Positions 7,063-15,605 are shown, counted from the first letter of the stretch. The stretch is 16,455 bases of DNA from Trichomonas tenax (GCA_023091735.1 JALKBU010001119.1:1-16455); one strand, 5' to 3'. Translations and numbers: made by a program. The notes: generated by a model not told the origin, from the sequence alone.

Positions 7063-10053
7063 ATGTTTTTCTTGTTAGCTTGTTTATTTTTGTACGAAAA
7101 CGTTTTTATCGAAGGAAACTGGGGAGACACATATCCATCAGATGAAGCTATAGAGTTTATTAAGAATGTAACCCCAGAATACAAAAAAGATGCCATTTCT
7201 ATTCTGAAAAACATGGAAAACTCGACAATTGACGAAATAATCGCCGCACTGACCAATGTATTACCAGAAGCTGAACTTGGAATGCTAAATTACCTTTTAA
7301 GAACGAAATTTTTCAATCCAAGTGCCGCTTGTCATCATCGTACAATGAAACAGAGGGTAAAATTGCACTTTTGGGGCACTTATCACAATTCTTCGAAGAC
7401 AATTGCTGACACAAACAATATCCATTACAAATATATGCAAGCTCTTCAATCAATGGACACTCCACTCCAAAAATTACAGTTTTTATCGGAAGTTTCCGGC
7501 AATTTCTCGATCTACGCACCAGTTATTGCAGCTCTCAAAGAAGATGTTTTGCAAAGAGAAAACATTCGCACAAAGAAGTTCAACACAGACTCAGCATACG
7601 TTCTAATCAATAATAGACAGGTTGGCAATAATGAATACGAATTAAGCGAGGGAATTGTTGAAGAATATAAAATGGTTCGAATTTCGAATGCTCTGAATCT
7701 GTCAGCAGAAGATTATGAACGCCTTTCAGTGTCATCATTCTTTAACAAAGCCCGCACATACGCAAAACCCCCGCCACCAGACACAGCATCGATTTTATGG
7801 GATCCAAAAAATAAATGGCAAAGCCAGCCTTTAACAAGCTATGATACATCAAATAACGGTAATTTTCTTAATTCGCCAAAGAAGATCATTGAAATGAACA
7901 TATTTATATACTTAGATGACCCCGAAAGTCTTGGTTTATTGAGATATGCATTTGATTTGGAGAAAGAAAGCAAAAACATTTTGCTGAAAATTCATCCTAT
8001 TATTCGAAGCTTAGATGATCTTAAATCGCAACATATTATCATGGCTTTCTATCACGTTGCTTTCACTGTATCAATGAGAAATGCTGTTGACTATCTTTAT
8101 GATGTCATTAAAGGCGTAAAACCACCAAAAGCTTACGACAAAACAACGCCAAATGACAAATATAGGGATGTGCTGAAACTTCCTGAAAACGACAAAGCGC
8201 GAACAGCGATAACATCATTGAAGCAATACGCAAATGAAATGGGAATCAATGAATCAACTGTTATGATCAACAACTATTTCATCAAACAGAAGCCATATAC
8301 AATGACACTCAAAGACGAACTTGAAGCGCAAATACAACAACTGAGGAACGATGCGATGTCTGGTAAATTGACACCGGCAACGAATGTTGATACATATATT
8401 CCGCAGTCATCGATTCATCTAAAGAAAATGCATCCACCTGTCGATTTGAGCACAGATAGATATATCTTTGAGTTCGATGATTCATCACACATCGAAATCA
8501 CTGAAGCTTTAAAGCAAATCGTTGGTGATAATAATGGTGCTGCTTCACAAGAACCGATTGTTATTACTTATGGATATGACCCTAAACATAATGATAAAGC
8601 AACAACGATCAAACATCATGAAGATATTCCTCAAGTTGTCAAAAAAGTTTTCAAAGTGAAATCATTTGAGATTACAATTATACCACCATTTGTTTTCGAT
8701 AGAGAACTTACAGAAGAAGAGATAGACTATGTCTGTGCATATAACAGAATGTCCTATCTTCCTGGAATTCACCCACTTGGAACTCTTCATCGCGCGTTTG
8801 CTTTGTTCTGGAGAGGTGATAACCATGTGAAGAAATACGGAAGATTTAATGTGAAACTAGAAAACGTCATCTTGCAAACAGACAAGAACCATCCAATACA
8901 AATCAAAGCAGAGAATAACCCAATGTCATCGGCATTCTGTCAAATGGCTCTTCCACTTGCAAAAATGGCAACTCTTTGTGCTGCAGGAGTAACTTTTTCA
9001 GCTGTTTGGCCAACGAGTCCTGGCAACTTCGTGAATGATGCAAACTTCTTCTCATACTCTATCCCTGATGACAATGGAATTGCTCCTGTTGAAGACTTTA
9101 ATATGATTGTTTATCCTGGCGACAAAGTTTCCTTAAAGCACATAAACAAGACAACTTATTTAGTTGATTTCTTGTACAATGAAGGATGGGCAGTAAACGG
9201 AGAAGGACCTGTTGTTGACATCGGAGAAAGTCAGTTCTATCTACTCGAAAATGGATTTGTTCCAATCCTTTTGCCTCCAGGAAAACACGGAGATATTTTG
9301 ATTGATAAGTTTGGCATCCACAAATATATCCTCACGAGAACTAATTTAGACAAATCTAAGATGAATACAGATAACATGACATACCTCGCTTCATCAAAGA
9401 TATCATTGCCGCACAAATACGGAACGAATTCATGGAAATCTGCGAAACCAATTAAAATAATGGCGATAATGCAGAAACCAGCTGAATCTTATTATATTCC
9501 AATTCCAAACTTAATGCCGCGTTATTTCGATTCCAAAGGAAATGACCACGATCTCTGGCAATTCCAGAAATGCGCATTTCTCGTCCAAATGTTCCCAACA
9601 AGTGTCAAAAAAGTCATTGTCACGGATAACGATGTCCAGTGGTTAATGGATTTGTCGTATGTTGTTGCAAACGACATAGGAGATAATGCAATGGTCATTT
9701 CATCCACAACAGCGAGGAAATACTCAAAGGAGAATAGGAAAGGGAAAAATAGGAGAATCGGAAGACCATTGATCTCCGGTGCATCATTCATCATTGATGT
9801 CAACAAATTCCATCAATCACATGGAAGCGACCGCGCAATTGAATGTTACGACCTCTATCTCAGAGCCGGATCGGTCAAAAACAACAGAGCAAACAACATT
9901 TTAACATTGCTTCAATTTTACGTCCAAAGTTTGATTGTTGAAGGAGAAATTGGCGTACAAAGGCATCTGGCTAATCAGCTTGAATACCATGACGCTGTTT
10001 CTCGCGTTTGGCAACACTATGATTATGATTCAGAAATTCGAAATTATTTGTAA
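7063..10053 (+). CDS. Truncated, probably inactive UGGT-like ER glycoprotein folding sensor
   Basis: This encodes 996 residues from the first ATG; a GTG at 7042 is in frame but unlikely. Residues 1-18 are a clear signal peptide. The body resembles UGGT, with thioredoxin-like segments (AYVLINNRQ at 178-186 recalls the UGGT 'INGL' strand). Residues 797-996 align by eye with the C-terminal GT24 glucosyltransferase domain: a start strand IKIMAI, a PRYFDSK..D..LWQFQKC stretch, VIVTDND with a DxD-like D855-N-D857, an ISGASFIIDV strand at 905-913, and a closing YDYDSEI. In GT24 enzymes the DxD binds metal/UDP-glucose. Here about 50 residues of the nucleotide-binding half, the downstream DQD and the Trp/Cys ETW region seem absent, and no KDEL-like ending is seen. 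UGGT is normally about 1500 residues. I infer a secretory-pathway protein that may sense misfolded glycoproteins without glucosylating them. The stop reads TAAA. Confidence 0.75.
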   Translation: MFFLLACLFLYENVFIEGNWGDTYPSDEAIEFIKNVTPEYKKDAISILKNMENSTIDEIIAALTNVLPEAELGMLNYLLRTKFFNPSAACHHRTMKQRVKLHFWGTYHNSSKTIADTNNIHYKYMQALQSMDTPLQKLQFLSEVSGNFSIYAPVIAALKEDVLQRENIRTKKFNTDSAYVLINNRQVGNNEYELSEGIVEEYKMVRISNALNLSAEDYERLSVSSFFNKARTYAKPPPPDTASILWDPKNKWQSQPLTSYDTSNNGNFLNSPKKIIEMNIFIYLDDPESLGLLRYAFDLEKESKNILLKIHPIIRSLDDLKSQHIIMAFYHVAFTVSMRNAVDYLYDVIKGVKPPKAYDKTTPNDKYRDVLKLPENDKARTAITSLKQYANEMGINESTVMINNYFIKQKPYTMTLKDELEAQIQQLRNDAMSGKLTPATNVDTYIPQSSIHLKKMHPPVDLSTDRYIFEFDDSSHIEITEALKQIVGDNNGAASQEPIVITYGYDPKHNDKATTIKHHEDIPQVVKKVFKVKSFEITIIPPFVFDRELTEEEIDYVCAYNRMSYLPGIHPLGTLHRAFALFWRGDNHVKKYGRFNVKLENVILQTDKNHPIQIKAENNPMSSAFCQMALPLAKMATLCAAGVTFSAVWPTSPGNFVNDANFFSYSIPDDNGIAPVEDFNMIVYPGDKVSLKHINKTTYLVDFLYNEGWAVNGEGPVVDIGESQFYLLENGFVPILLPPGKHGDILIDKFGIHKYILTRTNLDKSKMNTDNMTYLASSKISLPHKYGTNSWKSAKPIKIMAIMQKPAESYYIPIPNLMPRYFDSKGNDHDLWQFQKCAFLVQMFPTSVKKVIVTDNDVQWLMDLSYVVANDIGDNAMVISSTTARKYSKENRKGKNRRIGRPLISGASFIIDVNKFHQSHGSDRAIECYDLYLRAGSVKNNRANNILTLLQFYVQSLIVEGEIGVQRHLANQLEYHDAVSRVWQHYDYDSEIRNYL

Positions 10054-10134
10054 AAAAAACCTTTGTTTGTAATAATGACTATTTAATGGTAACAATACTT
10101 AAAACAATTCGCTGTAATTGTCCAGGTTATAATT

Positions 10135-10427
10135 CTAAATAGCTTTAAATTCTTTAATTAAAGCATCTCTTTTGTTTAAAGTTGTTTTGAAATCGTTTAT
10201 TAATTTGAAGTCCCCAGATTTTGGTACACATCTCGTGTAGGAACCGCGCAGAATGCATAGTACGTCTTGAATTTTATACCCTCGTTTTTCAAAGTATTTT
10301 CGATGGCTTTTTTATTCAGGCCGTAGTCTTTGATTAGCTTATTGAGCAGTTGCAACCTGATACCCGATGCAGTGATTTTTCACTACTCGACGAATTGGAC
10401 ATATGACTCAATAAATTTTGACTTCAT
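10135..10427 (-). pseudogene. Decayed ORF, two stops and a frameshift
   Basis: The minus strand reads as one damaged protein of roughly 97 codons. It starts at an ATG (10427), runs 14 codons to adjacent TAG TGA stops, then continues in the same frame for about 58 codons with good protein composition (for example RLQLLNKLIKDYGL and KTYYAFCAVPTRDVY). One single-base shift then moves it to another frame that ends at TAG (10135-10137). The spacer around it is far more AT-rich. The lysine-rich helix/loop pattern vaguely recalls C-terminal domains of replication proteins from large DNA mobile elements, but I cannot identify the family. It is most likely a fragment of a repeated or mobile-element gene. 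Confidence 0.6.
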
Positions 10428-10855
10428 GAGAAATTTTGACTAATAATAAATATGAAAAATAACATTAACAAAGTATCGTTCGATTACAAAATTAATCATA
10501 CCATTACATATGTCTATAAATTCTTTATCTACATTTAAAAGAAAATAAGAAATATATTTGATATTCAATGAGTTATAATATGATTTTTGTTATACTGAAT
10601 TCTTTTATTGAAAAAGTGAAATGTTTTTGATATATTTTCAGATTTATAATGAATGATATTTTAATATATTAATAAGTGATGCCTTATTAATATATTGGTA
10701 ATGAAAGAAATGCTCAAATGCATAATTTTGGTAATGAAAATTGATGAAAAAGAAAATGGTAGAATTTTTTAAAAAAAGATACAGACAGTTACAAATTTTA
10801 ATCATGTTAAAAACAAGAAATAAAACCAATCCGAAAAAAATAAATTAAAACAAAA
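10428..10855. other. Very AT-rich spacer
   Basis: This lies between the decayed ORF and the 3' end of the kinase gene. It contains only AT-rich low-complexity sequence, such as a short inverted TTAATATATTAATAAG-type stretch near 10661-10695. I see no gene. Confidence 0.5.
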
Positions 10856-12100
10856 TTAATGGAAAAGGGTGTTATCTTTGATTGACACCCTTCTAGCTGA
10901 TTGGAACTGTAGAAGAGAAGGTTTGTTAGCAAACGCGGACTCTCTTCTTGATCTTTTCTGCTGCTTTATCGATCCTGTTATGAAAGGATGATTTAATGCA
11001 GAAGATGCTGTTGCTCTCGCGTCAGGATTCAGCTGCAGCATGAGCCTCATCATGTTGATGAACAAAAGAACTTCTTGATCTTCACGACGACATTCCTCGC
11101 ATATATAAGCTTCGAAGTTTCCCGGCAAATACTGCTTTGGATCGAGAACCCACGAATCTGTTGTTGCTGCAATCGAGTCGCTCCTCATTTTCCTGACAAC
11201 TGACTGCGGGAATATTCCGAGTCTCTGCTGAATCATTCGAATCATATCTAATTCATCGACACCTGGAAACAAAGGCTTTCCGATGAAGAGCTCAACAGCG
11301 ACACACGCTGTAGACCATATATCGACACTTGGGCCGTAAGATGATCGCATTATAATCTCAGGAGCGCGATAATATCTCGATTGCATATATTGAGCCTGCT
11401 GATTGTATCCCATTGAGGAAGAGCTCCAATCTATGAGTGCCACATCGAGGACATTGAGATTTTCGAATTCATCACGCATGATTGAATATGATAAACCCGA
11501 TATTGAATTTTTATATTGTTCAAAAGACGTTATATTGCCTGTTTTCCTAAGCGAGAATATTATATTTTCTGGTTTGATATCGCCGTGAACTAATCCTTTG
11601 TTTTCCATCTCTGATAAAGCCTTTAATATTTGGAATAAAATAACTCTAACAGCAGGAAGTGGAAAACCACGATTTTTCCTCATGCTAAGTCCGTGGTATA
11701 GCGATGGACCTCCTAATTCCATCAGAAATCCAAGATGATTATCAACATTGAATGCAGTGAGGTAAGAAGGGAAAACAGTAACTTTTCCGGTGTTAAAGTT
11801 CCTATGCGTCATCGGCAATATCAAAATTTCGTTTTCTGCTTGTGAAATCGCCACAGAATTCGTCTTGAAAATTTTCAGACAGAGAAGTGAATGAACAATT
11901 GATGGTTGCTTCTCACACTCGACGACCTGTACCGCAAATACAGAACCGCTTATTCCGCGGCCCAAAGGAGAGAGTAATTTAACTGAAATCTCGTGGTTGT
12001 CGTCCCAAATCACTTTATTTGTCACTCTGTAGTCATCATCGCCACAGGAAGAGTTCCACGTTTCCCAGGATGAGTCAGATATTCCGTCTGTTTCCTCCAT
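10856..12100 (-). CDS. Atypical DYRK/HIPK-like CMGC protein kinase
   Basis: This encodes 414 residues from ATG at 12100; the open frame extends to a GTG at 12127, not taken as start. Kinase subdomains appear in order: Gly loop LGRGISGSVF (46-55), Lys76 in LCLKIF, a candidate helix-C Glu89, catalytic loop HGDIKPEN (172-179), metal-binding motif D224-W-S instead of DFG, activation segment QYMQSRYYRAPE (237-248), Asp260 in VDIW and HPFI near the end. QYMQSRYYRAPE matches the DYRK/HIPK activation loop, with Tyr238 at the autophosphorylated tyrosine position. The stretch between the catalytic loop and DWS is unusually long (about 45 residues). The N-terminus is acidic, the C-terminus basic and Ser-rich. 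Lys, catalytic Asp and metal Asp are present, so activity is plausible despite Phe-to-Trp and Gly-to-Ser in the DFG motif and HRD changed to HGD. The substrate is unknown. Confidence 0.88.
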   Translation of the reverse strand: MEETDGISDSSWETWNSSCGDDDYRVTNKVIWDDNHEISVKLLSPLGRGISGSVFAVQVVECEKQPSIVHSLLCLKIFKTNSVAISQAENEILILPMTHRNFNTGKVTVFPSYLTAFNVDNHLGFLMELGGPSLYHGLSMRKNRGFPLPAVRVILFQILKALSEMENKGLVHGDIKPENIIFSLRKTGNITSFEQYKNSISGLSYSIMRDEFENLNVLDVALIDWSSSSMGYNQQAQYMQSRYYRAPEIIMRSSYGPSVDIWSTACVAVELFIGKPLFPGVDELDMIRMIQQRLGIFPQSVVRKMRSDSIAATTDSWVLDPKQYLPGNFEAYICEECRREDQEVLLFINMMRLMLQLNPDARATASSALNHPFITGSIKQQKRSRRESAFANKPSLLQFQSARRVSIKDNTLFH

Positions 12101-12299
12101 AGGAAAATTTGTCACTTTAAAAATCACCTTATTTATAACTTTGTTTCTTTTCCTTTATTCAAACAAATTATCATAAAAATATAATTCCTGACATGTAAAC
12201 TTTTTCTTTTGAGATAAACCAACACATAAAATGATTCGTCTGACATGTAATGTCTGTGATGTCAAATTGCTTTATTTCAATTTTTATCTTATATTTAAT

Positions 12300-12312
12300 G
12301 GTGCACTTCGAC
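12300..12312 (+). repeat. Left inverted end, GGTGCACTTCGAC
   Basis: This is the left arm of the element above, preceded by TTAAT. It is identical over 13 bases to the reverse complement of 12528-12540. Confidence 0.7.
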
Positions 12313-12527
12313 GATAGAAAATTTATTTCCAGAATTTGATATTTTTCTTGAAAATTTTTAATAATTTGAAATATAGCAAGTTTTAGGTCTTTCTTTATCA
12401 TGGAGTATATTCGATATTACCACAGTGATATATTTACCCAAAAAGTTCGTTAAAAAAGTCAATTTTATTTTCACATTTTTCCCAATAAAAACAAAATAAC
12501 CTTAGAATTTGAGAGTGTGTCAAATTG

Positions 12528-12540
12528 GTCGAAGTGCACC
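12528..12540 (-). repeat. Right inverted end, GGTGCACTTCGAC on the minus strand
   Basis: This is the right arm of the element, followed outward by CTTAA. It is a perfect 13-base complement of the left arm. Confidence 0.7.
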
Positions 12541-12733
12541 CTTAATATACTTATTCTAAAATGATGCACAAAAAATGATACCATTGGAAATTGAGGGAAC
12601 TCTTTGAAAAATTAAGTGAGATGTTTAAAAATTATTTGGTCATTCAGTATCATCTTAATTTTTAGCACCATGTGTTGGAAGGGAAAAGGATTAGGGAGCA
12701 TCCGAAAACTACAGCCCATATTCCTATATATGA

Positions 12734-13108
12734 AAGAAGGAAAAAATAAACCTAAATTTCAGGGAAGATCTGATCTCCCTTTTAAACATTGAATCAAGCG
12801 ATAAAGATAGAATCATTGTGCTGCATTTTCGTGCTGTTTATAGCAGCGAAGATATTGCAGCAACATTGATTTCAAGCGGTGCAAACATTGAAGCAAAAGA
12901 TAACAGTGGCACGACTCCACTCCATTGGGCTGCTTGTTATAACAGTAATGAAGTTGCAACAATTTCGATTTCAAGGGGTGCAGACATTGATGCAAAAGAA
13001 TGTTATGGCTTTACTCCACTTCATTTTGCTACTGATAATAACAGTAATGAAGTTGCAACAACATTAATTTCAAGTGGTGCAGAATTCCTTATGACTAAAT
13101 ATATCTGA
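12734..13108 (+). pseudogene. Ankyrin-repeat gene fragment
   Basis: The open frame runs from just after a TGA (12731-12733) to a TGA stop, with no ATG near its beginning, so it looks like a severed piece. It reads through a leader with REDLISLL, then about three ankyrin units of 33 residues: SSGANIEAKDNSGTTPLHWA, SRGADIDAKECYGFTPLHFA and a partial SSGAEF. The TPLH motif and the GA(N/D)I turn are diagnostic. The unit is also a 99-bp tandem repeat at DNA level (AACAGTAATGAAGTTGCAAC recurs at 12940 and 13039). Ankyrin proteins form a huge family in trichomonads, and full ones carry many more repeats. It is probably a remnant of duplication. It could instead be the 3' end of a gene whose upstream part is frame-shifted. 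Confidence 0.75.
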
Positions 13109-13899
13109 ACTTCTTTTCTTACTATTTGGTACATTGCGAAATCAACACTTTATCATCGTTGTCGGATTAGCTAATCTCCAGCGATGATTACCCCCTTAAC
13201 TTTTAATATCTTTGTATGTTCTTTGGATATTGGTGAGAAAGATGCAATAATATGTGAACGACAAAATATTAAACGTGATTCTGGGAACTGAACATGTATT
13301 ATCCTTGATTTTTTTCAAAATGATTTGCAAGAATAAAACTGTATATAACTGCATCTAGTGAAGTTTTGGTGAAGATAAATGTAAGAAAGTATATGATATC
13401 AATTTTTGATATTTCACTTTTTTTGTTTCCTAGAATTTAAACTCAACTGCAAAATTTTAATATTATCCTATATGGGATATTTGAAGTGCGCATTGTATTA
13501 CTTCTGGCCTCTAAACATGATGGTAAGATGATAATATTAGAAGATTATATGAAACAGATCTTCTAAGTGCGAGATTACAAGGTTGTAGCTAAATGTTTTT
13601 TTTTCTGATATTTTCGAGCATATGCTTAATTTTTCTTTAGAAAAATATGATTATAAATCTAATTTGTTCAAAACAGAACATCATTATACTTAATATGTTG
13701 GATTTTGTATTTGAAGGCATTTTCTATGATTATATATTCTAAAACGACTTAAAAAAATTATGAATTAAATTCATATTGAAAAACTGTTAAAAATGATCTG
13801 CAGTAGTAAAGCCTATCGTAAATATGATGATTTTGATAATCGAATTTGTTTAAAAATACAGATGAGAAGAAATTTCTAAAATAAAATATTGCATTGAAG
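13109..13899. other. Long AT-rich spacer between ankyrin fragment and Fis1-like gene
   Basis: Apart from the palindrome at 13152-13188, nothing can be supported here. There are T runs and short AT-rich inverted stretches but no ORF of credible composition and no RNA gene. Confidence 0.55.
13152..13188. repeat. Imperfect 37-bp palindrome
   Basis: ATCATCG (13152-13158) pairs with CGATGAT (13182-13188). The exact centre is the perfect palindrome ATTAGCTAAT (13166-13175). The intervening bases pair poorly. It lies about 45 bases after the ankyrin fragment's stop. Confidence 0.55.
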
Positions 13900-14427
13900 T
13901 TATTTCCTCTTCTTTCTGAAAATGGTTCCTAACAAGAGTGCTGATGCACCAACAACAATTGAACCAATTCCAACACCGACTGATATATCGCTAATTAATT
14001 CATTTTGATAATAATTATCGATTGACTCAACGATTTTACTGTGTCCTGTTGAAGCTTTTGCTACTTTTATCGCAGTTTTACACTCATCATCATGTTTAAG
14101 TCTGTATAAAACGAAAACTCTGAGCTCTACAAGTCTTGTATCCTTTCCCAATGACTCTTGCATATTCAAACCAGCCTCAATGTAAGGAAGTGCCTTTGCA
14201 ACAAATTCTGGATCATGATGTCGAGCGAGACAACACGCGAAATTAACCATATTCTCAAACGAGGGCTCATCATCTATCAATGACTGTGCTTCTTCGAGCT
14301 CAGCATCTGTCGAAGGAGCGAAATATGGATCACAAGGACGCATTTTATTTATTTGAATGGCCGGATAAAATTTTTGCTTCAAAACATGATATTCATTTAT
14401 TCGATCAGCTATAAAATAATTTTGCAT
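13900..14427 (-). CDS. Fis1-like tail-anchored membrane fission protein
   Basis: This encodes 175 residues. Residues 35-140 form a helical TPR-like region with the Fis1 pattern: an early F/AxxLxR element (FACCLARHHDPE), an ALPYIEAGL helix and a VLYRLKHDDECKTAIK helix. It ends in a hydrophobic Gly/Val-rich tail anchor at about 147-170 followed by the basic RKKRK terminus. Fis1 sits in the outer membrane of mitochondria and peroxisomes and recruits the dynamin fission machinery. In a parabasalid the target would be the hydrogenosome, as suggested by the basic tail. Two starts are possible: ATG 14427 (175 aa) or ATG 14343 (147 aa, closer to typical Fis1). A TCATA initiator-like match at 14455-14451, 25 bases upstream, slightly favours 14427. 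The stop is plain TAA. Confidence 0.72.
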   Translation of the reverse strand: MQNYFIADRINEYHVLKQKFYPAIQINKMRPCDPYFAPSTDAELEEAQSLIDDEPSFENMVNFACCLARHHDPEFVAKALPYIEAGLNMQESLGKDTRLVELRVFVLYRLKHDDECKTAIKVAKASTGHSKIVESIDNYYQNELISDISVGVGIGSIVVGASALLLGTIFRKKRK

Positions 14428-14916
14428 TAATATATCCGTTCTGACTTAAATATGATCAAATATCGAAACCAAATCTACCAGAATAACCATTACATCCATA
14501 ACACATAGACTATTTTCTATAATACTTTGAAATAACAAAGCTTCAAATTGCTCATCCAATTTATTCAACATTTTTATTTTGTTTTTAGATCTGTAGATTT
14601 AAAATTCAATAAGAACTCCATAATTTTAGAATGATTTATAATACTCGTTATTAGAAGAAAATCAATAAAATTTTTGGAATAAATTTTCAATGCATAATCT
14701 TAGTTAATTGTTTGTAATAATTAATGCCAAACTCCAACATAGTATATCCTCAAGTCAAATAGTCAATGAAAACGAATCATTAAACTTTCCCATAAATATA
14801 GAAGTTTGAGAGGAATGAAAATGAGTAATTAAGATAAATCGAACCGATAAAATTGTTACAAGATTAGTTTAAATACATCTTTAGCTAATCAATCGTTTGT
14901 TAATAATAAAAATAAT
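14428..14916. other. AT-rich spacer between PDCD5 and Fis1-like genes
   Basis: This holds the 3' region of PDCD5 and the upstream region of the Fis1-like gene, both minus strand. I see no further gene, RNA or repeat apart from the weak initiator-like TCATA at 14451-14455. Confidence 0.55.
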
Positions 14917-15246
14917 TTACCAGCCCTCATCATCATCGTCCCACTTGTCGTCGAACTTTCCGCGATGCTTAATCTGAACAGTGCTGTGAGCCTGCTCTGT
15001 TGCAGAAACTTTGTTGAGAATCTCGAGGAGTTCAGCGTCCTGAACTGGACCACCGAGATTGCGCTGCTGAGACATCTGAATTAACATGTCTTCGACCATC
15101 CTTGCCTTCTCTGGCTTAACTAAAGCAATTCTGCCGAGCCTTTCCTTGGCTTCTGTTGAGAGAATCTTGTCGAGGAGGGCGGCGCGCTGTGCCTCCATCT
15201 GCTTCTGCTTCTCCTCAGCTTGCTTCTTCTGCTCTGCTGCTGACAT
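14917..15246 (-). CDS. PDCD5: PDCD5/TFAR19 family DNA-binding protein
   Basis: This encodes 109 residues, full length for the family (about 110-125). The N-terminus is a charged helix (AEQKKQAEEKQKQMEAQRAA, residues 3-22). It is followed by the conserved core with ILSTEAKERLGRIALVKPEK (29-48), ARMVEDMLIQMSQ and a C-terminal helix. The KFDDKWDDDDEGW end carries the usual acidic/Trp tail, here extended with four aspartates. PDCD5 is a three-helix-bundle protein conserved from archaea to animals. In animals it is linked to apoptosis and to the chaperonin CCT, but its ancestral role is unsettled. The start is the only ATG. The stop reads TAAA. G+C is visibly higher than in the flanking spacers, as expected for a highly expressed housekeeping gene. 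Confidence 0.95.
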   Translation of the reverse strand: MSAAEQKKQAEEKQKQMEAQRAALLDKILSTEAKERLGRIALVKPEKARMVEDMLIQMSQQRNLGGPVQDAELLEILNKVSATEQAHSTVQIKHRGKFDDKWDDDDEGW

Positions 15247-15390
15247 TATGTCAATTTTTGTTTTCAGTTTTCATTTCACCTGTGATCAAGATTTTAATAG
15301 CAATTTTGCGATATTTGGATTTGAAACACTATGTAACCCCTATATTTGCATTAAAATCGCTAAATCACCGAGACATCTATATATATTTTA

Positions 15391-15509
15391 CAAAATTTTG
15401 GGCTCCACTTTTTTTCTTGTTGACCTTTTTTGAGTTTTGCGATTTTTAACGAGTAAACCCATTCCTGGACGAATCTGATGAAACATTTGCATGCTTTTTG
15501 GGGTGCTGA
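15391..15509 (+). repeat. Left long inverted arm
   Basis: This is the left arm of the element. The best part is the 32-base stretch 15426-15457, exact in inverted form at 16027-16058. The outer AAAATTT and inner GGGGTGCTGA blocks also match. It begins about 145 bases upstream of the PDCD5 start. Confidence 0.72.
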
Positions 15510-15553
15510 TTCTAGTGGTGCAATCTGTTTCATGATCTTAGCAAGGTATTACT

Positions 15554-15605
15554 TAATCATGATATGATTACAAATAGAAACCCATTACAAATCATTAATG
15601 GGCTT
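15554..15605. repeat. Two small hairpins inside the 700-bp element
   Basis: TAATCAT (15554-15560) pairs with ATGATTA (15564-15570). CCCATTA (15581-15587) pairs with TAATGGG (15596-15602), extended by flanking GAA (15577-15579) and TTC (15604-15606). Both lie in the interior of the inverted-arm element. Confidence 0.5.

Larger units (their letters stand above)
12291..12551. mobile_element. Small MITE-like element with TTAA-adjacent inverted ends
   Basis: GGTGCACTTCGAC (12300-12312) occurs perfectly inverted as GTCGAAGTGCACC (12528-12540). Beyond each copy, after one extra base, lies TTAA (12295-12298 and 12542-12545), and similarity extends weakly outward (ATATTTA/ATATTA). The interior is AT-rich and encodes nothing convincing. 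The arrangement fits a non-autonomous DNA transposon of TTAA- or TA-target type (piggyBac-like or Tc1/mariner-like). The exact ends and target duplication are uncertain because TTAA is common in such AT-rich DNA. Confidence 0.6.

Noticed and set aside
10644..10829. 61-aa minus-strand ORF
   Set aside because: It is Phe/Ile/Tyr/Asn-rich low-complexity translation of an AT-rich spacer.
12101..12127. GTG start for the kinase
   Set aside because: The same reasoning applies; the ATG at 12100 gives a complete kinase.
12171..12401. 76-aa minus-strand ORF as a gene or transposase piece
   Set aside because: It is Lys/Ile/Phe-rich, as chance translation of AT-rich DNA would be, crosses one end of the inverted-repeat element and shows no motif.
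15086..15449. Plus-strand ORFs opposite PDCD5
   Set aside because: They are antisense shadows of PDCD5 running into the inverted arm; the Ser/Cys/Phe-rich composition is an artefact.
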